Shown one piece after another: positions 12,691 to 28,773 of a DNA stretch of 64,000 bases; position 1 is the stretch's first letter; each line of letters starts with the position of its first letter. The DNA comes from Dipetalonema caudispina. Its lineage: Eukaryota > Nematoda > Chromadorea > Rhabditida > Onchocercidae. The notes under the pieces are model-generated. The model did no database searches and was not told the DNA's origin. It saw only the letters and a program-made list of their open reading frames with translations. Where the stretch lies: positions 28,276 to 92,275 of the forward strand of contig JABVXV010000211.1 in NCBI GenBank assembly GCA_013365325.1, in the 5' to 3' direction. Position numbers and translations under genes: made by a program.

Positions 12691-12743
12691 CTTACGTTCA
12701 ACGGAAAATTGACAACAAATAGGTGTATTTACGATTGCTTGAA

Positions 12744-13122
12744 ATGTGCCTCTCGGTGGTCTTGGTTATTCTTTGTTTTTTGTTTCCGGTAAGTGGATTT
12801 ATTTCTAAAATGAAATTTAGATGTAAGTTGTTAATTCATTAAACCATTCAGATATCAGTTCCTAATCTTTTTTTTTTTTTTTTTTTTTTGACTTTAAATT
12901 GTTCACTTTCTAATAGTGAGCATCAGTGTTCATTGTTTTTGAGAAAGAGTAACTTATGAATTACAGAGTTTATTGCAGCCTCTTGCCGTTTTACTCGTTC
13001 GCGGCTGTGACATACATTTCCTGCTGAACATTATTTTCACGCTCTTGGCTTGGATACCTGGTGTTTTACATGCGATCTATATTTGCTTCTATTTTCAATC
13101 TCCGCATGCATTTAATGTTTGA
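12744..13122 (+). CDS. UPF0057/Pmp3 family small membrane proteolipid
   Basis: Two small exons (12744-12788 and 12979-13122) join in phase to 62 residues. Exon 1 encodes MCLSVVLVILCFLFP and ends at a consensus GTAAGT donor; exon 2 continues PLAVLLVRGCDIHFLL and TLLAWIPGVLHAIYI. The joined protein carries the family signature PPLAVxLxxGC and the second-span motif LLxWIPGVxHAxYI. Pmp3 proteins are two-span membrane proteolipids linked in yeast and plants to membrane potential and salt stress; the function in nematodes is unclear. An alternative acceptor 12 bases upstream would insert SLLQ and break the conserved double proline, so I prefer 12979. A poly(A) signal is at 13269-13274. The exons are too short to stand out as single open frames. 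Confidence 0.9.
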
Positions 13123-13268
13123 AGCGCAAATAATTTTTCCATCAAAAGCAGGAAATTTGTTCCAGTAACAGCTGAAATAGTGTTTTTAGTGGCATGCTAT
13201 TATCGTCATCGTTTTAATTAACTCCTAACTTCCTTTTCAATTACTCTCTAACCGATAATTTCATTTAC

Positions 13269-13274
13269 AATAAA
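13269..13274 (+). terminator. Likely poly(A) signal of UPF0057 gene
   Basis: AATAAA about 147 bases after the UPF0057 stop codon. Position fits a short 3' UTR; usage not shown. Confidence 0.45.
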
Positions 13275-16200
13275 ATCTAGCTAATATTCTATGTCTAAAT
13301 AGTCTATAGCATTAGCTCTTACGTTGATTAGTATTTTGTGGAATAAAAAAAAACATATTTCTATGCATTACTTTTCATATTGTGCTATGCTAATTTAATC
13401 GTTCTATATTTTTAAATCATAAAATTGAACTAAAAATATATCCCATTGCTAATTGTTGGTATGTTACTTTGTTTTATTATTCCTTCCCATGAAACTTTTT
13501 TGTTTCATCAGGAATATTATAAACAAAACTGAGATTTTTTTTTTTTTGATATCACATATGAAACTCGATACCTAACATCTTTTTTTAGAGAACTGCAAAA
13601 ATTAAGATCTTATGCCACATTTCGCTATTTTCACTCAATTAACACTTGGCTTTACTATTTCCATTTGATTTCTGATTTTTTGATGTTTTTGTTAATGGTT
13701 CAGAATTGTGATCATTAATAAGTTTTCTTGTCGTTCTTTTGATTCAAATAATTGCTTATTGATTTTATCAGCGTTTTTATTCATCATAAATCCTCCACTT
13801 AATATAAAGGAAAACTCCAATAAGACACCTTCAAAAGATGAATGTGAATGAAAGAGAAATTGGAAAAAATGACATCGAATAATAAAACTATGAGGAATGC
13901 TTGAAATGGTTAAATTATCAATTAATGTTTGATTTCTTTTCCATCTATTGCTGCTCTATCTTGAAGTGCTTTATTTAATCTTTACGTTTATTATAAGTCT
14001 ATGTGAGAATATATTATTTTGATGATTTTATTATATTTTTATTTTCCCACTTTTTTTCTTTCTTTTTTCTGTAATCATAATCAATAAATTTTATTTCAAT
14101 TCTGTGAATTTGCAACAATTCGTTTACTGAATGCAAAGTTTATATTTATTTGATGCTGCATTTTGTGCATTCTTATACAATTATGTTATAGATTGGTAGC
14201 GTATGTTACCTGTGCATGCATGTGCATGCATATGGCGCCATTTTTTGTAATTGATTAGATTATGAAAATATACGTGGGAGTTTTGTAAGGAGGATTCATT
14301 CATCTTAATTTTGATTGATTATATTTAATTTTATTTTTTAACACATCAGTTAGATTATATTATTTTCATTGAAGTAAGGAATGAAAATAGTCGAGAGTGA
14401 TGTAAATAAGTTAAATAGTTACCTTTTATTTGAATTTATATGGCTGATACATTTCAATTTTTGAATTTTTCCACTTAAATGATATCGGTTAGAAAGTGAC
14501 CAGCCGAATTCTGTTACATTTTAATTTCTTACGAAAAAAATTTATAGTGCTAGGATGTTAACTTTTCCGGTCAATTTAGTACAACTAACAATATGATGCA
14601 TAGGAATTCGAAAGGAAGCATCTGATTCCATCTTTTCCGTTTATTCATTTGTTAATTGAAATATGACAGTAATCTAAGGAATTTATTGACTTTTTTTTTA
14701 AAATTTAGATATGATAGTGTATTCTTTAGATAGACAATTCATTTTGTTAAAAAAATTGTGGGAATGAAATACTTTTTTTTTTTCGTAACAGTGAAATTTC
14801 AATCATTTGTTTAGGACTATTTGAAATATGTGAAATGTAAATTCTCGTCGCATTCAAGAAATACTTTCTTGCGTCATTTCTTCCTCATCAATAATTGTCT
14901 GTCATCATAACCTTTTTCCTTCTCTTTCAATTCATTGCGATAACACTTGCATCATTTGATGTATCATTCATTTCATTTCGCTGATTCATTTCATACAGCT
15001 TTGAAAAATGTTAGAAAATGGAAATTTAAACAACTAAAATGTTGCTATAAGGAAAATCTATCCATTTAGATAACCTTAATACATAATAGCGATATGTTAT
15101 ATGACTTGAACATTTCCGATCATAGCTTATACGACTGGAAATTTATTTCCTTAAAATGCTTTTAAATTCTTTTTTTTTTTTTTTTTTCTCCTCCATGGAA
15201 ACACAAATTTTATGCAACACAGTTTGATTTTATGAATGGAATTATTCTGCTGTTATCTAATAGGACGAGTTTTTTTTTTTTGAAATTTCATTAAAGATTT
15301 ACAGAAATGTGTTGTTGAAGTTTTTCTAGAAATTGAAATGTATGATATTTCTTGTCCTAATAATACGTTAGTAATGAAAGTTGAAATATATCGGAAAAGA
15401 ATTGTAAAAAAAGAAAGCTTTGTTATTATTGCATTGTTATTGTTATTGTTATTTGCACTATTTTTTTTTTCTTTTTTTTTTTTCTTTTTCGTAGGAAAGA
15501 GGCATCGTGGTAAACTCTATCGCAAAGAATGGCTTACAATTTCGATTTCAATTAACACTTTTAGTTCCTTAACTCTTCAACAATAAATTGTTTTTTGGGG
15601 ATGCAGTAAAATCTACACTTTAATGGAATTATTTAAAGTGGGAATTTTTGGTTTTAAGTAAAGTTTTTTTATGGGATTTTTGCTTTTCTTTTCATATTTT
15701 AAATAACAAATATTTCTTTTTGTTATTGCAATGAAAATAATAACTAAGCATAATAAATAATGAAGTATAACCATAGCAACATTACGAATTGCTCATTCTA
15801 ATAAAATGATTAAATATTTCTAGTCATTTTCTCTCTTAGAAAGTTTCATTAATCTTCCAAAATAATTTTTATATTTCTATTTATTCTTTCCCCTGTACTC
15901 TTCAAAGCATCACTTTCATTGGTTTTTATTCTACTAAAAAGAAATTTGATCCGTTTTTCGGAACATCACTTATATTATCTTCATTTGTCATCTAGAAAAA
16001 AGGGAAAAAAATGGGTAAGGAATAAAGTTGAATAGGTAAATGAAGAAGGAAAAAGAAAGAAAGAAAAGGCAAGTATTAGTCAAGTAATAGTAATGATTTA
16101 CGGTGAAATTACATTTAGGGATCTGTTTTTTTTTTTCAAAAATAAATGAAAAGAATTAATTTTGTTGACTGAGTGCTATCGATCAAATTTTCGCCATAAA

Positions 16201-17115
16201 TTGCTTCTTTATTTGAAAGTTTTACCATTAGCAATTTATCCGTTCATTATTAACTCACACATGGTGAGTAATCAAATGCTACATTATTTTTTAGAATTTA
16301 TTCTATCTCGCACTTCCAATTCCATTAAAAAACAATTAAATTTCAGTTTGCTTTTTTTTTTTTTTCGTTTTACAGTTTTTCCAATAGATAATTCAGCATT
16401 GCAGCATTAACAATTCATAATGTCGTTCATTTGTTGACAAGATTTTATAATAATTCAATCATTATTTCTATCATCAGCTATCAAATGCTTAACATGTATT
16501 ATAAAAATTATGGAAACAATATTATTAAGGTCACTGATATGACATTATGACTTTCTTGAAATTAATTTAAAATCCATTTCTAATCTGAAAAGTATAAGAT
16601 AGAAATTAGTTTTAAAATTCTATAAATCAGATTACCTCTCGTGCAGTTACATAACAGGAAAGATATTTTAATCCAAAAGATGTAAACAAATTCTTCAAGC
16701 TATTTAATTTTGGTAATGCTAAACGTATTGACTTCTAACCTGATATTAATATTAATAATTTCAGTGAATTAATGTGTTTGCCGGGATAGATAGATAGTTT
16801 TGATTTTTATACTAGTAAACTACTTCAATAATATTAATAGACTAATGAGAAATGATATTTGATGCTTCGAAATTGCTATTTTGTTAATAGGGTATGAGTT
16901 TATTGGATGAGTTAACCAAATGAAGATAGTATTCGAGTGGCTTAGAATTTTAATTCTGTCTCTCTTCATTTTTTTGATTTTATTATAAAGTCTGGTATTT
17001 AACTATAGTTCACAAAAGGGCAATTTTAAAAATAAATTGAGTCGGAAATGTCTTTCGTCTCGTTCGACTAAGTTAAATCATTTGAATTTGAAGTATATAT
17101 TTACAGTTAGGAGTA
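13275..17115. other. 3.8 kb intergenic region, no supported gene
   Basis: AT-rich sequence with T runs (13535-13547, 15168-15188, 15272-15280, 15460-15482). A good-looking acceptor (TCTTTTTCGTAG) near 15495 precedes a short open stretch beginning GKRHRGKLYRKEW, but no donor, partner exon or family resemblance was found. A short GCATGCATGTGCATGCAT palindrome lies near 14213-14231. The stretch next to 17115 should hold the SLC10-type gene promoter. Confidence 0.5.
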
Positions 17116-20100
17116 ATGGCTTTCCGAAGATGCCCGTTTCTTTTGTTAATGCGACTGATTCTGAATATGATGGTATCAGTGACTAGTTCTGGAATACAAT
17201 CAGTTGCTCAAGTTCGATTCGATCCTCCTTATATTCATGACCTCATAGCTGGTACTAACAAAACCGTCAAAGTAGCTGTTGATGTGGATACGAATCGTCA
17301 AGAATTTGCAAAAATACCACCCGAAAAACCATTTGCAGTTATTCTGAAGTTGGAAGTTGTTTCATTGAACAATTTTGCATTTCAGTATTTCACTTTTCTG
17401 CCAAAATTTTAGTTCCTAACAACAGGGGGAGCCGTACATTTAATGAATAGGCTTTTATGCAAACCTATCGTTATCTACCAATAATATTTTCTGGGCTTGC
17501 AGATCAGATGATGAAGATATTGCTTCAACAACAAAAGAGCGGAAACGGTTCAAATTGGGCCAATATTCATCGAAGAGAAATGATTCAGAAACATACGAAG
17601 TTCTTATAAAATTATTCTGTTATAATTCTTTAAAAACCTTTTTCTCTTCATATTTATTGATATTTTTAAGATGAGCAATTCGTTGTAATTTTGTAGGTAA
17701 ACATCACACTTACTGGACATTTTCTTGGTAAAACAGCCGTAAAAGTACGTTTATTGAGTATGGATGAAAATGTGGATGATGATCGATTTTTATATGAAAT
17801 AGACAAAGTGAGTACCTTTGTGTCATCACAAAATCACAAACATACACTATTTTATGGATCTGAATTTGATGCATACAAAAACCATCTTCATAAAAAACGA
17901 CCTCAAAAAGCCAATTTTTAGCAAGATCAAGCAGTAAAATTTTTTACTAATCTCATAACATTGTTAAATCGAATTAAGAAAATTAATTTTTAACAAATTA
18001 TCTCTTTACTGGACTAATATGTGTAACTTACAAAACAGCTATAAAAAGCATGAACATGAAGCTTATACACTTTGATATCTCTGAATATAAAATTTAATGT
18101 CTAGATTGATTAGTTTTTCTCTAAATATAAAAGGTTGTGATAAAATAAACCATTTACAAAAGCTATATCTAACTATCAATATAGTATCTACTTCTTAAGA
18201 TACAATTAAAAAAAATTTACAGTGACATTATATAAATAATATAATGTCGCTGTAAGTTATATATTGTGTACATTATGCCATTTTGTCACAGTTTTCGAAA
18301 TTTCGGTGTAATAAAAAATTTCCCATTGTAGAACGGAAATGTTTTTGATCAAAATAACACGCTGGATGTTTGGGTTATTCAAGACAACAAGCGAATTGAA
18401 AATCGCTTATTCCTATCAGCACTGGTTGTTTTGATCGTCATTGCTAATATGTTGATGGGATGCGAAGTAGGTGGTTTTGCTTTACGGTATTTTTCAGGAT
18501 TTCAAATGTAGAAACTTCTTTTCTAAAAGTGACTGAAGAGCTTTTAGTCTACAACAGAAATCAAAAATTGGATTACTAAGATTTCAATTGGAAATCAAGA
18601 TGTTTGTTGTTTCATAATAGTAGATAGGAAGTATGAGGATTCCATTATCAATCTGATGCAAATTAGTTGTTTTTTTATAAAAATTGTCATTGTAACTCAT
18701 TTACAAATTATTACTCTAGATTGATGGGCGTGTTATGTTGGAAGTGATTAGAGAACCCATAGCTCCGGTGATCGGTTTTTGCACACAGTTTATTGCAATG
18801 CCTTTGGTAATTATTTTCTTATTAATAAAATTAGTTTGATTTGTTGATGGTTGATGATTTTAAAAGTAAGCTTTATTCCGGAAGTTCTAAAACACGAATG
18901 TAATGTCTGTAACTAGAAAAAATACAAAATGATTAATTTTTGGTGAACTGTTTTCTTCGAGCAATATTAAAATGGTGGCGTTACTCTTGTCTCGAGCAAA
19001 ACGTTGTTTAGGTTCTTGAGTCGATTGAACTGTATGGTCTTCATTGCCAAAACATGCTAGCTGCTCTCTTCAGCTGGCTGGAATTTTCAGGATAATACCT
19101 TGTCATAGTTCAATATGAGCAAAATTGAAAAAAATTCAATTTCTCTTTAGCTTGCTTGGGGTATCGCAAATGTTATATTTACTGCCAATGGTTTGCATTC
19201 TTTCGCACTTGGTTTATTCGTTACTGGTTGCGTACCTGGTGGTGGTGCCAGCAATTACTGGACTGTTTTGTTGGATGGTAATTTACCAGTGTCTCTAACA
19301 ATGACGTTTTGTAGCACCTTAGCAGCATTAGGTAATTTATTCTTTATTTCTAAACGAATAAAAGTTCAGAAAAAAAAAAAGCTTTCTTAATTTTGGTATT
19401 TGTTGTGGAGCCAGTTTTTTATTAGTTCGAGTAGTTGTTTCATCCTCCTTATTAAAAATGCAATTCGCACTTCTTCCATAGAATCATATTTCATACTATG
19501 CCACTATTTCAAGTAGCATGTATTATGCAAATTTTTCAGGAATATAAATCTTTTTCTGAATATTAGGCACATATATAAGATTTTGTGAAGCTATTTTATC
19601 ACATTATTACAGTGATGATACCATTATGGATGTGGCTTTTGGGTTTTCACTTTCTTGACAGTTTTCATCCTGAAGCAGTTATCAAGGTTCCATACATCAA
19701 AATCATATCTTCTCTGGCTATAATGATAGTACCACTGATTTTCGGTGTTACGATCTCACATTTCAAGCCAGCTTTGCGACTTCAAGCTCGGAAGGTTTGT
19801 TTTTTAAAGCTAATGAGAACGAATTTTGTCACTTGTTCTCTTTTGGGACAGACAATATTGCTCTTCAAAACAGATATTGTGTCCATTTATAGGTAATGCG
19901 TCCATTTATTATATTCGTCCTGGTTTTTTTAATTGGTTTCGGAACAGTAGCCAATATATACATGATTCGCTTGTTGACATGGACAACTGTTATTGGGTAT
20001 CATTTCGCTCTTTATTTTTTATGACGTTTCAGTCCCTCATCGTTTCACTTCTTTGGTCCCAATTTAAAATTTCAGAAGTTTATTGCTTCCTTGGTGTGGC

Positions 20101-20873
20101 TTTGCGATTGGCTGCTTCACGGCAGTTATTCTTCGGCAGTCACCACCGAATGTCACTTCTATAGCAATCGAAACTGGTATTCAAAATACGGGCATAGCTA
20201 TCATGTTGCTAAAGGTAGCTTGTTGCTATTAATTAGTTAACGGAAAAGAATTTGTTAATAAACATATGAAATTGATGATAATAAGGTCTAAGAAAAAGAA
20301 TTCATGATTGAAGAACCATTTTATTGTACGAAGATATTAGNNNNNNNNNNNNNNNNNNNNNNNNNNNNNNNNNNNNNNNNNNNNNNNNNNNNNNNNNNNN
20401 NNNNNNNNNNNNNNNNNNNNNNNNNNNNNNNNNNNNNNNNTTATCCAAAGAAGTTTTGTGATTTGGGTTTAAGAAAGCTTACCTGACGACGTAGTTACTT
20501 CGTTTTACAAAATTGCCGTGTTTTCGTTGTCGTTCTTTCTTTTGCAATTGAAACTTCTATTGAATATTTCCAGTTCTCGTTTCCTGATCCTGATGCTGAT
20601 ATTAGTGCGCTGGTTCCTGTTATTTGCGCAAGTATGACACCAATTCCACTGCTGTTCGTTGCAGCGATACATTGGTTATGGAAAAAGCTAGGAAAGAGGA
20701 GAGAGAGTGAGGAAAATAATGATCTCGAAGAGACAGCAGTCAAAATTGATCCACTAACTGATAACTCCAAGAATGGAATTACTGCTATTAAGTATAAATC
20801 TGACCCAAATGATGATAGTCCGTTAATGAATATTGATAGGAAACAGAATATCTTGCGGGAAATCTCTCATTAA
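17116..20873 (+). CDS. SLC10 family (P3-like) sodium/bile acid transporter homologue
   Basis: Ten exons (17116-17348, 17503-17599, 17697-17807, 18332-18466, 18720-18806, 19151-19331, 19613-19794, 19893-19996, 20076-20214, 20574-20873) join in phase to about 522 residues. The protein starts with a signal-like stretch and a roughly 130-residue hydrophilic N-terminal domain with possible N-glycosylation sites (NKT, NIT, NNT), as in SLC10A3/P3-type members. The transmembrane core has family hallmarks: CTQFIAMPL, TGCVPGGGASNYW, and SIAIETGIQNTGIAIML, which matches the ALETGxQN motif lining the substrate/sodium site. The tail is acidic and cytosolic. Substrate cannot be assigned; a sodium-coupled organic anion role is inferred from the family. 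The 100-base gap at 20341-20440 falls in the last intron; flanking exons join in phase, so no coding exon needs to be missing. The first donor (GTTGGA at 17349) is atypical. Confidence 0.9.
20341..20440. other. Assembly gap (100 N)
   Basis: Exactly 100 Ns, a placeholder for unknown length, inside the last intron of the SLC10-type gene. The real intron length is unknown. Confidence 1.
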
Positions 20874-22368
20874 TATTTATTTATGATGTAACACTTCAGT
20901 TGATCGTAAGTTTGATTTTCGCACAGATTATTCATTTTACGGGCAATATAAGTTCTAGAAGTTCCAGAATATTTCAGTGTTACAAATTAGTTTCTGTTCG
21001 GCATGGGAAAATGCATTGTTTTGACGTTAACTGTATTTTATTTCGCATAGTTGACGATAACTGAGGCACTTCAAATTGTTATCGAAAACTATTTTCACAA
21101 CTCTCTTACTTAGTATAGATTGTGAAACAAACATTGACGTATAATTTAAGCATTCATTTTATTGTTATATTAATTCCTGTGTATTTGTTGTATTGTGTCA
21201 TAATTCTTATATGTGCTATTATTATTTTGTTTCCCAAAAACATAATAGTAATATATTTCGTGATCTGATGTTTAATATACCTTCTTTAGTTTATTTCATT
21301 TTTACACTGTTCTTTCATGTCAACATAATATATTTTTAAGAGAGCAGTATTTCTGAATTTCTGAAGAACTGTATTGGTGTAGGTTTTTTGTTCTGCGTGG
21401 CGTGTGCTTGATATTATAAGTAGTGAATAGTTGTAGTAATAGTAATCTAGCCTAAGATCATTCCATTCATTCATATCAAAAAGACGGAATCAGTTTTCGT
21501 GTAAGGCTAAATTCTCGGATTTCTCCGTTTGTTAAATTTCATCATTCGGGTTATTTATTTTAATTTAATTTTCGTTATTTCTTATTTAATATCAACTTTT
21601 AAACTTAATTTTTTGTTGAACTAATGCATTGCTGTATTGAACTTAAAGTATTATGGTTGTGATAGTATAACTCTGTGATAAACTCAGATCTGGAGTTCTT
21701 TTTCTTTCACATGTAAATTTGTCTTTGTTCACACCGTCTTGCTAATAAAGATTATATTGCAGACTTTAAATAGATTAGTGCATAATATATCGCAGGGATA
21801 TGGAATAAAAAAAAAGGAAAAAAAGTGAAAATAAAGTTAAAAAAAATAAACTTGAAAATAAAAATCAACCTTATAATTTAATAGATGAAGATACAATTGA
21901 AAGTGAAAGTTCAACAAATGAAGTATATATTATCAATTCTTACTTATTACTCCGTAAATCCCCATCACTATCTGGCTCGTACCGTGGTACCACAATGCAA
22001 TCATGATTCGTATCGTAGTAATGGGTGGTATCGTAATTTGATGCTATGGGATGTTAATTTCATTGTAACCTATCACTATGATACATAATTTTCTCATGAT
22101 GCGATACTTGGGGAGATATCGGACGTGTACGTTAAGTGTGTGTTTGTACGTGTTACGTGAGGATCTAGCTAATGTCATTTTTGTGTAGCGAAATGTTCCA
22201 TAAGCATACATTTGTTTGTAATATAATTTGAAATATTCATATTAATAGAAATTTTTTCGAAAAATTTTAATTTTTTCATTATTGGACGATTTCTGTCTAA
22301 TGCATGATGCGTATTTTTTACTGAATATACAACTATTCGTACTGATTTAAATGCTGTTGTTGTTTTAG
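20874..22368. other. Intergenic between SLC10-type gene and RUVBL1
   Basis: Should hold the 3' UTR of the SLC10-type gene (an AATAAAG occurs near 21744) and the promoter of RUVBL1. A-rich runs lie at 21808-21848. The segment 21970-22090 has less biased composition but no supported exon. Confidence 0.5.
22360..22368 (+). promoter_or_regulatory. Acceptor site directly before RUVBL1 start codon
   Basis: A GTT-rich run ending TTGTTTTAG abuts the ATG at 22369, leaving no 5' UTR of its own. This fits spliced-leader addition directly to the start codon, or a separate upstream non-coding exon. Confidence 0.5.
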
Positions 22369-26070
<3,702 letters not shown>

Positions 26071-27091
26071 ATAAATGAAGTTTTGCGCTCCAGAAACAAT
26101 TTGTTATATGTTAATTAATACAATCTTCTATCGTTTGTTCTTCCGATATGTTTCATATGTCCCTTTTCAGTACTCTTCCTTTTAACCTTCTGATAAGTTT
26201 TGTTCAGATTTTTTTGAATTGCATTTTACTCAGGGAATCATTTTTACCAGGAATGAAAGATTTTACTTTCATCTGGAAAAATAACCTTATTTTTCAGAAT
26301 TTAGTTTTCATGAGCGTCCTTGATTTATCTTCTTTATAATCTTGATCATGCTGGAGGAAGATGGGATTGAGCAGTAAAGAAGAAATGAAGCATTTTTGCT
26401 TAGTGCTTAGTGTTGCATTAGGAAGAGCAGTTCATTATGAGTTTGGTGATTTGTTAACCGTGCAGAATGTTTAGTATGAAATAGTTAGGTATCTGTTTGA
26501 TGTAAACATTTTGTTTTATTCAAATTTCTCACGAAGTTCAACAGTTCTTACTACTCAAAGTTTTATAAAGTTAAACACTTGTATTTTTCGAAATTTTTAT
26601 TTTCCAATTTTTTATGAAGTTATGTTTTTGATCTCCAGTCTCATCATGTCTTGTTCGACACCGTTAATGAAATAAAGCTCAAGCTAAATTCATCAGTTAT
26701 TGGCCGTTTCATTTTTATGCGTTATGCTTTTCAGCACCATTTTGATTATGGTATCTCAAATTTCAACAAAATTGCTTTATTTGTAGGTACGCGATTTTTT
26801 TCTTCATGAACATTGTTTCATATTCGCAAACTGTATTATTCTCAGTTTACCCAAATTTTTTGTTACTTTTTGGATACTCTAGTACCGTCTTAAGTCATTT
26901 TCTTGATGTACGCTTGGTCACTTCTTAACTCTTCAAATTTCATCATTTATCATTGCTCGAGCAACTTTTCTTTGCGAGTTGCGTCGTGGTACAGTTGTTT
27001 TAAGAGCTGAGGAGAGCCGAATATTGTTTGGTCAAGTAAATTAACTTGACTAAATATAATTGATACTTAAACAGGGGAAGAAAGTGGGGAT
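26071..27091. other. Intergenic between RUVBL1 and TOMM22
   Basis: Contains a plausible RUVBL1 poly(A) signal at 26671-26676 (AATAAA) and the TOMM22 promoter. A short AG acceptor (TTAAACAG) at 27074 precedes the TOMM22 ATG by 17 bases. No extra exon is supported. Confidence 0.5.
26671..26676 (+). terminator. Candidate poly(A) signal of RUVBL1
   Basis: AATAAA about 600 bases after the RUVBL1 stop. A closer ATAAATAAATG overlaps the stop codon region, so the true 3' end is uncertain. Confidence 0.3.
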
Positions 27092-28024
27092 ATGGAAGTT
27101 AGTAGAATTGGTGGTGATGAATGGGACCAGATTCCGGATGATGAGTTGGAAGAAACGATCGCTGAAAGACTTTGGGGCCTTCGTGAGATGTTTCCAGATG
27201 TATTCAGATGTAAGTTAGAATCGTCTGTTGATTGGTCGATGTGGGCTGCAAAACATACGGTAGGTGTTTTTCCGTTTGATCTGGTAATCTTTACATGGTG
27301 TGTTAGTAATATATTCATTATGGATTATCTATGTGGTACGGGTACACAATACTTTTGAGATTTCTTTCCTGGAAATATTTGTAATATCTTGAATTTGTCG
27401 TCGGATAATTATATATATATATACGGATATATATTGGAAAGATGAATATGCGGTACAACTTTCAGTTTCCCACTTTAAACGTTATGTTTTTTCTAATTTC
27501 AGTTTTCATTTGTGAAATCTGCGCTTTGGATTGTATCATCATCAATGATGATTTTAGTCTTACCATATGTGATCGAAAAAGAAAGGTCCGAATACGAAAA
27601 AAGTCAGGTACGTTTCTCAGAAATACCACATGATCCCTTAGTCATTGAAGTTATCGTATTATAAATGGTTCTCAATATGTATTATTTTGCTGAATTAATT
27701 AAATATCATTTTTTTTCTCATGATAAATGGTCTAATTCAATTAATCTTCTGCCATTAAAGAAGGTTTAAAACGGAGTAATTTCAAATTTCTGTTCAAGAC
27801 GGTAGATTTAGGGGAGAGTTTGTTTGATTGCTCATGTATGCAGTGCGTTTACATTTACTCATTTTATAACCAATATACAATTAAATTAACTGCATTTCAT
27901 CGTTCCTTTTATTTACCACTTGAGAATATCAATAACTTTTGATCTTAATGATTAATTTCAGGTAGCTCAGCAGAGGCAAATGTTGCTTGGTCCAAGTGCT
28001 GCTGTAAGTGCAGCAAAGCAGTAG
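27092..28024 (+). CDS. TOMM22: Mitochondrial import receptor subunit TOM22
   Basis: Three exons (27092-27259, 27503-27607, 27962-28024) join in phase to 111 residues. The N-terminus is short and acidic (DEWDQIPDDELEETIAER), followed by the TOM22 signature ERLWGLREMFPDVFR. Exon 2 supplies the membrane span (ALWIVSSSMMILVLPYVIEKE) with the conserved proline that kinks the helix. Exon 3 is a short Gln-rich intermembrane-space tail (VAQQRQMLLGPSAAVSA) resembling the vertebrate QRQILLGP motif. TOM22 is the central receptor and organiser of the TOM complex in the outer mitochondrial membrane. The acidic cytosolic domain is shorter than in the 142-residue human protein. The acceptor at 27074 close to the ATG may take a spliced leader. 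Confidence 0.95.
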
Positions 28025-28773
28025 TGGTTTTTATAATTATTATATCAACTCTCAATGATTTGTTTTTTACTTATGTCTTTTTATTGCGCTTTTACTTTTG
28101 CTATGGATTCACGAAGTTTTTCAAGTGTGATTCATCATCGAAATTTGCTTCTTTTAGTCTTGCAAAAAAATTCTTGTTTACGAATTTCCATTTTTGGTTG
28201 AGATATCTGGAAACTTAGTCTTTGTAATTCATAAAATCCTTTTTTCTGGGAACTGAGAAATAAAAGGTTGTGTTGTGTTGTTGCATTCCAAGCATCACTA
28301 CTAGTGGTTAAAGCTTAATGGGCTTGCAACGAAAATAAACTATGTTTTCACATACCGGTGATGTTTTTGATGATTGTCATATTATTTTGTTCGAAATGAA
28401 ATATCACTATGTCTTCAGTTTTTGGATTTGATTAGCTAAAATAATAGCGCATGAGAGAGGTGTTGAATTCAATTAATTACTGGTTACTCGAAGTGATTTT
28501 GTGCATTATTTTGTTAAAATAAAATTTTCAAATGCTAATTTATGTTCTTCTCTTCTGTGGTAGTGATGGAGTAATGCCAATAATAAATTATCAAATTATA
28601 TAGGGATTATTCTACTCTTTGAACTTTCAAACAAAAGTATTCCAGTTTAGTTGCATAATACACAGTATAAAGATGAATAAAGATTTCAAATAAATTCAGA
28701 TGATGTTCATTTGAATGAGTATGTTACGTATTTAGGTGGTTCTATTTGGAAAAATTTGAGGTTTTGGTGGTGC
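28025..28773. other. Intergenic between TOMM22 and MTERF3
   Basis: AT-rich sequence of about 750 bases containing an ATAAAA-type candidate 3' processing region around 28255-28265 and 28335. No exon recognised. Confidence 0.5.

Noticed and set aside
15338..15586. Plus-strand open frame ending in GKRHRGKLYRKEW...
   Set aside because: Most of it is a poly(T) reading; a good acceptor exists near 15495 but no donor, partner exon or family was found.
20495..20770. Minus-strand open frame over the last SLC10 exon
   Set aside because: Antisense of a coding exon that completes the transporter in phase.
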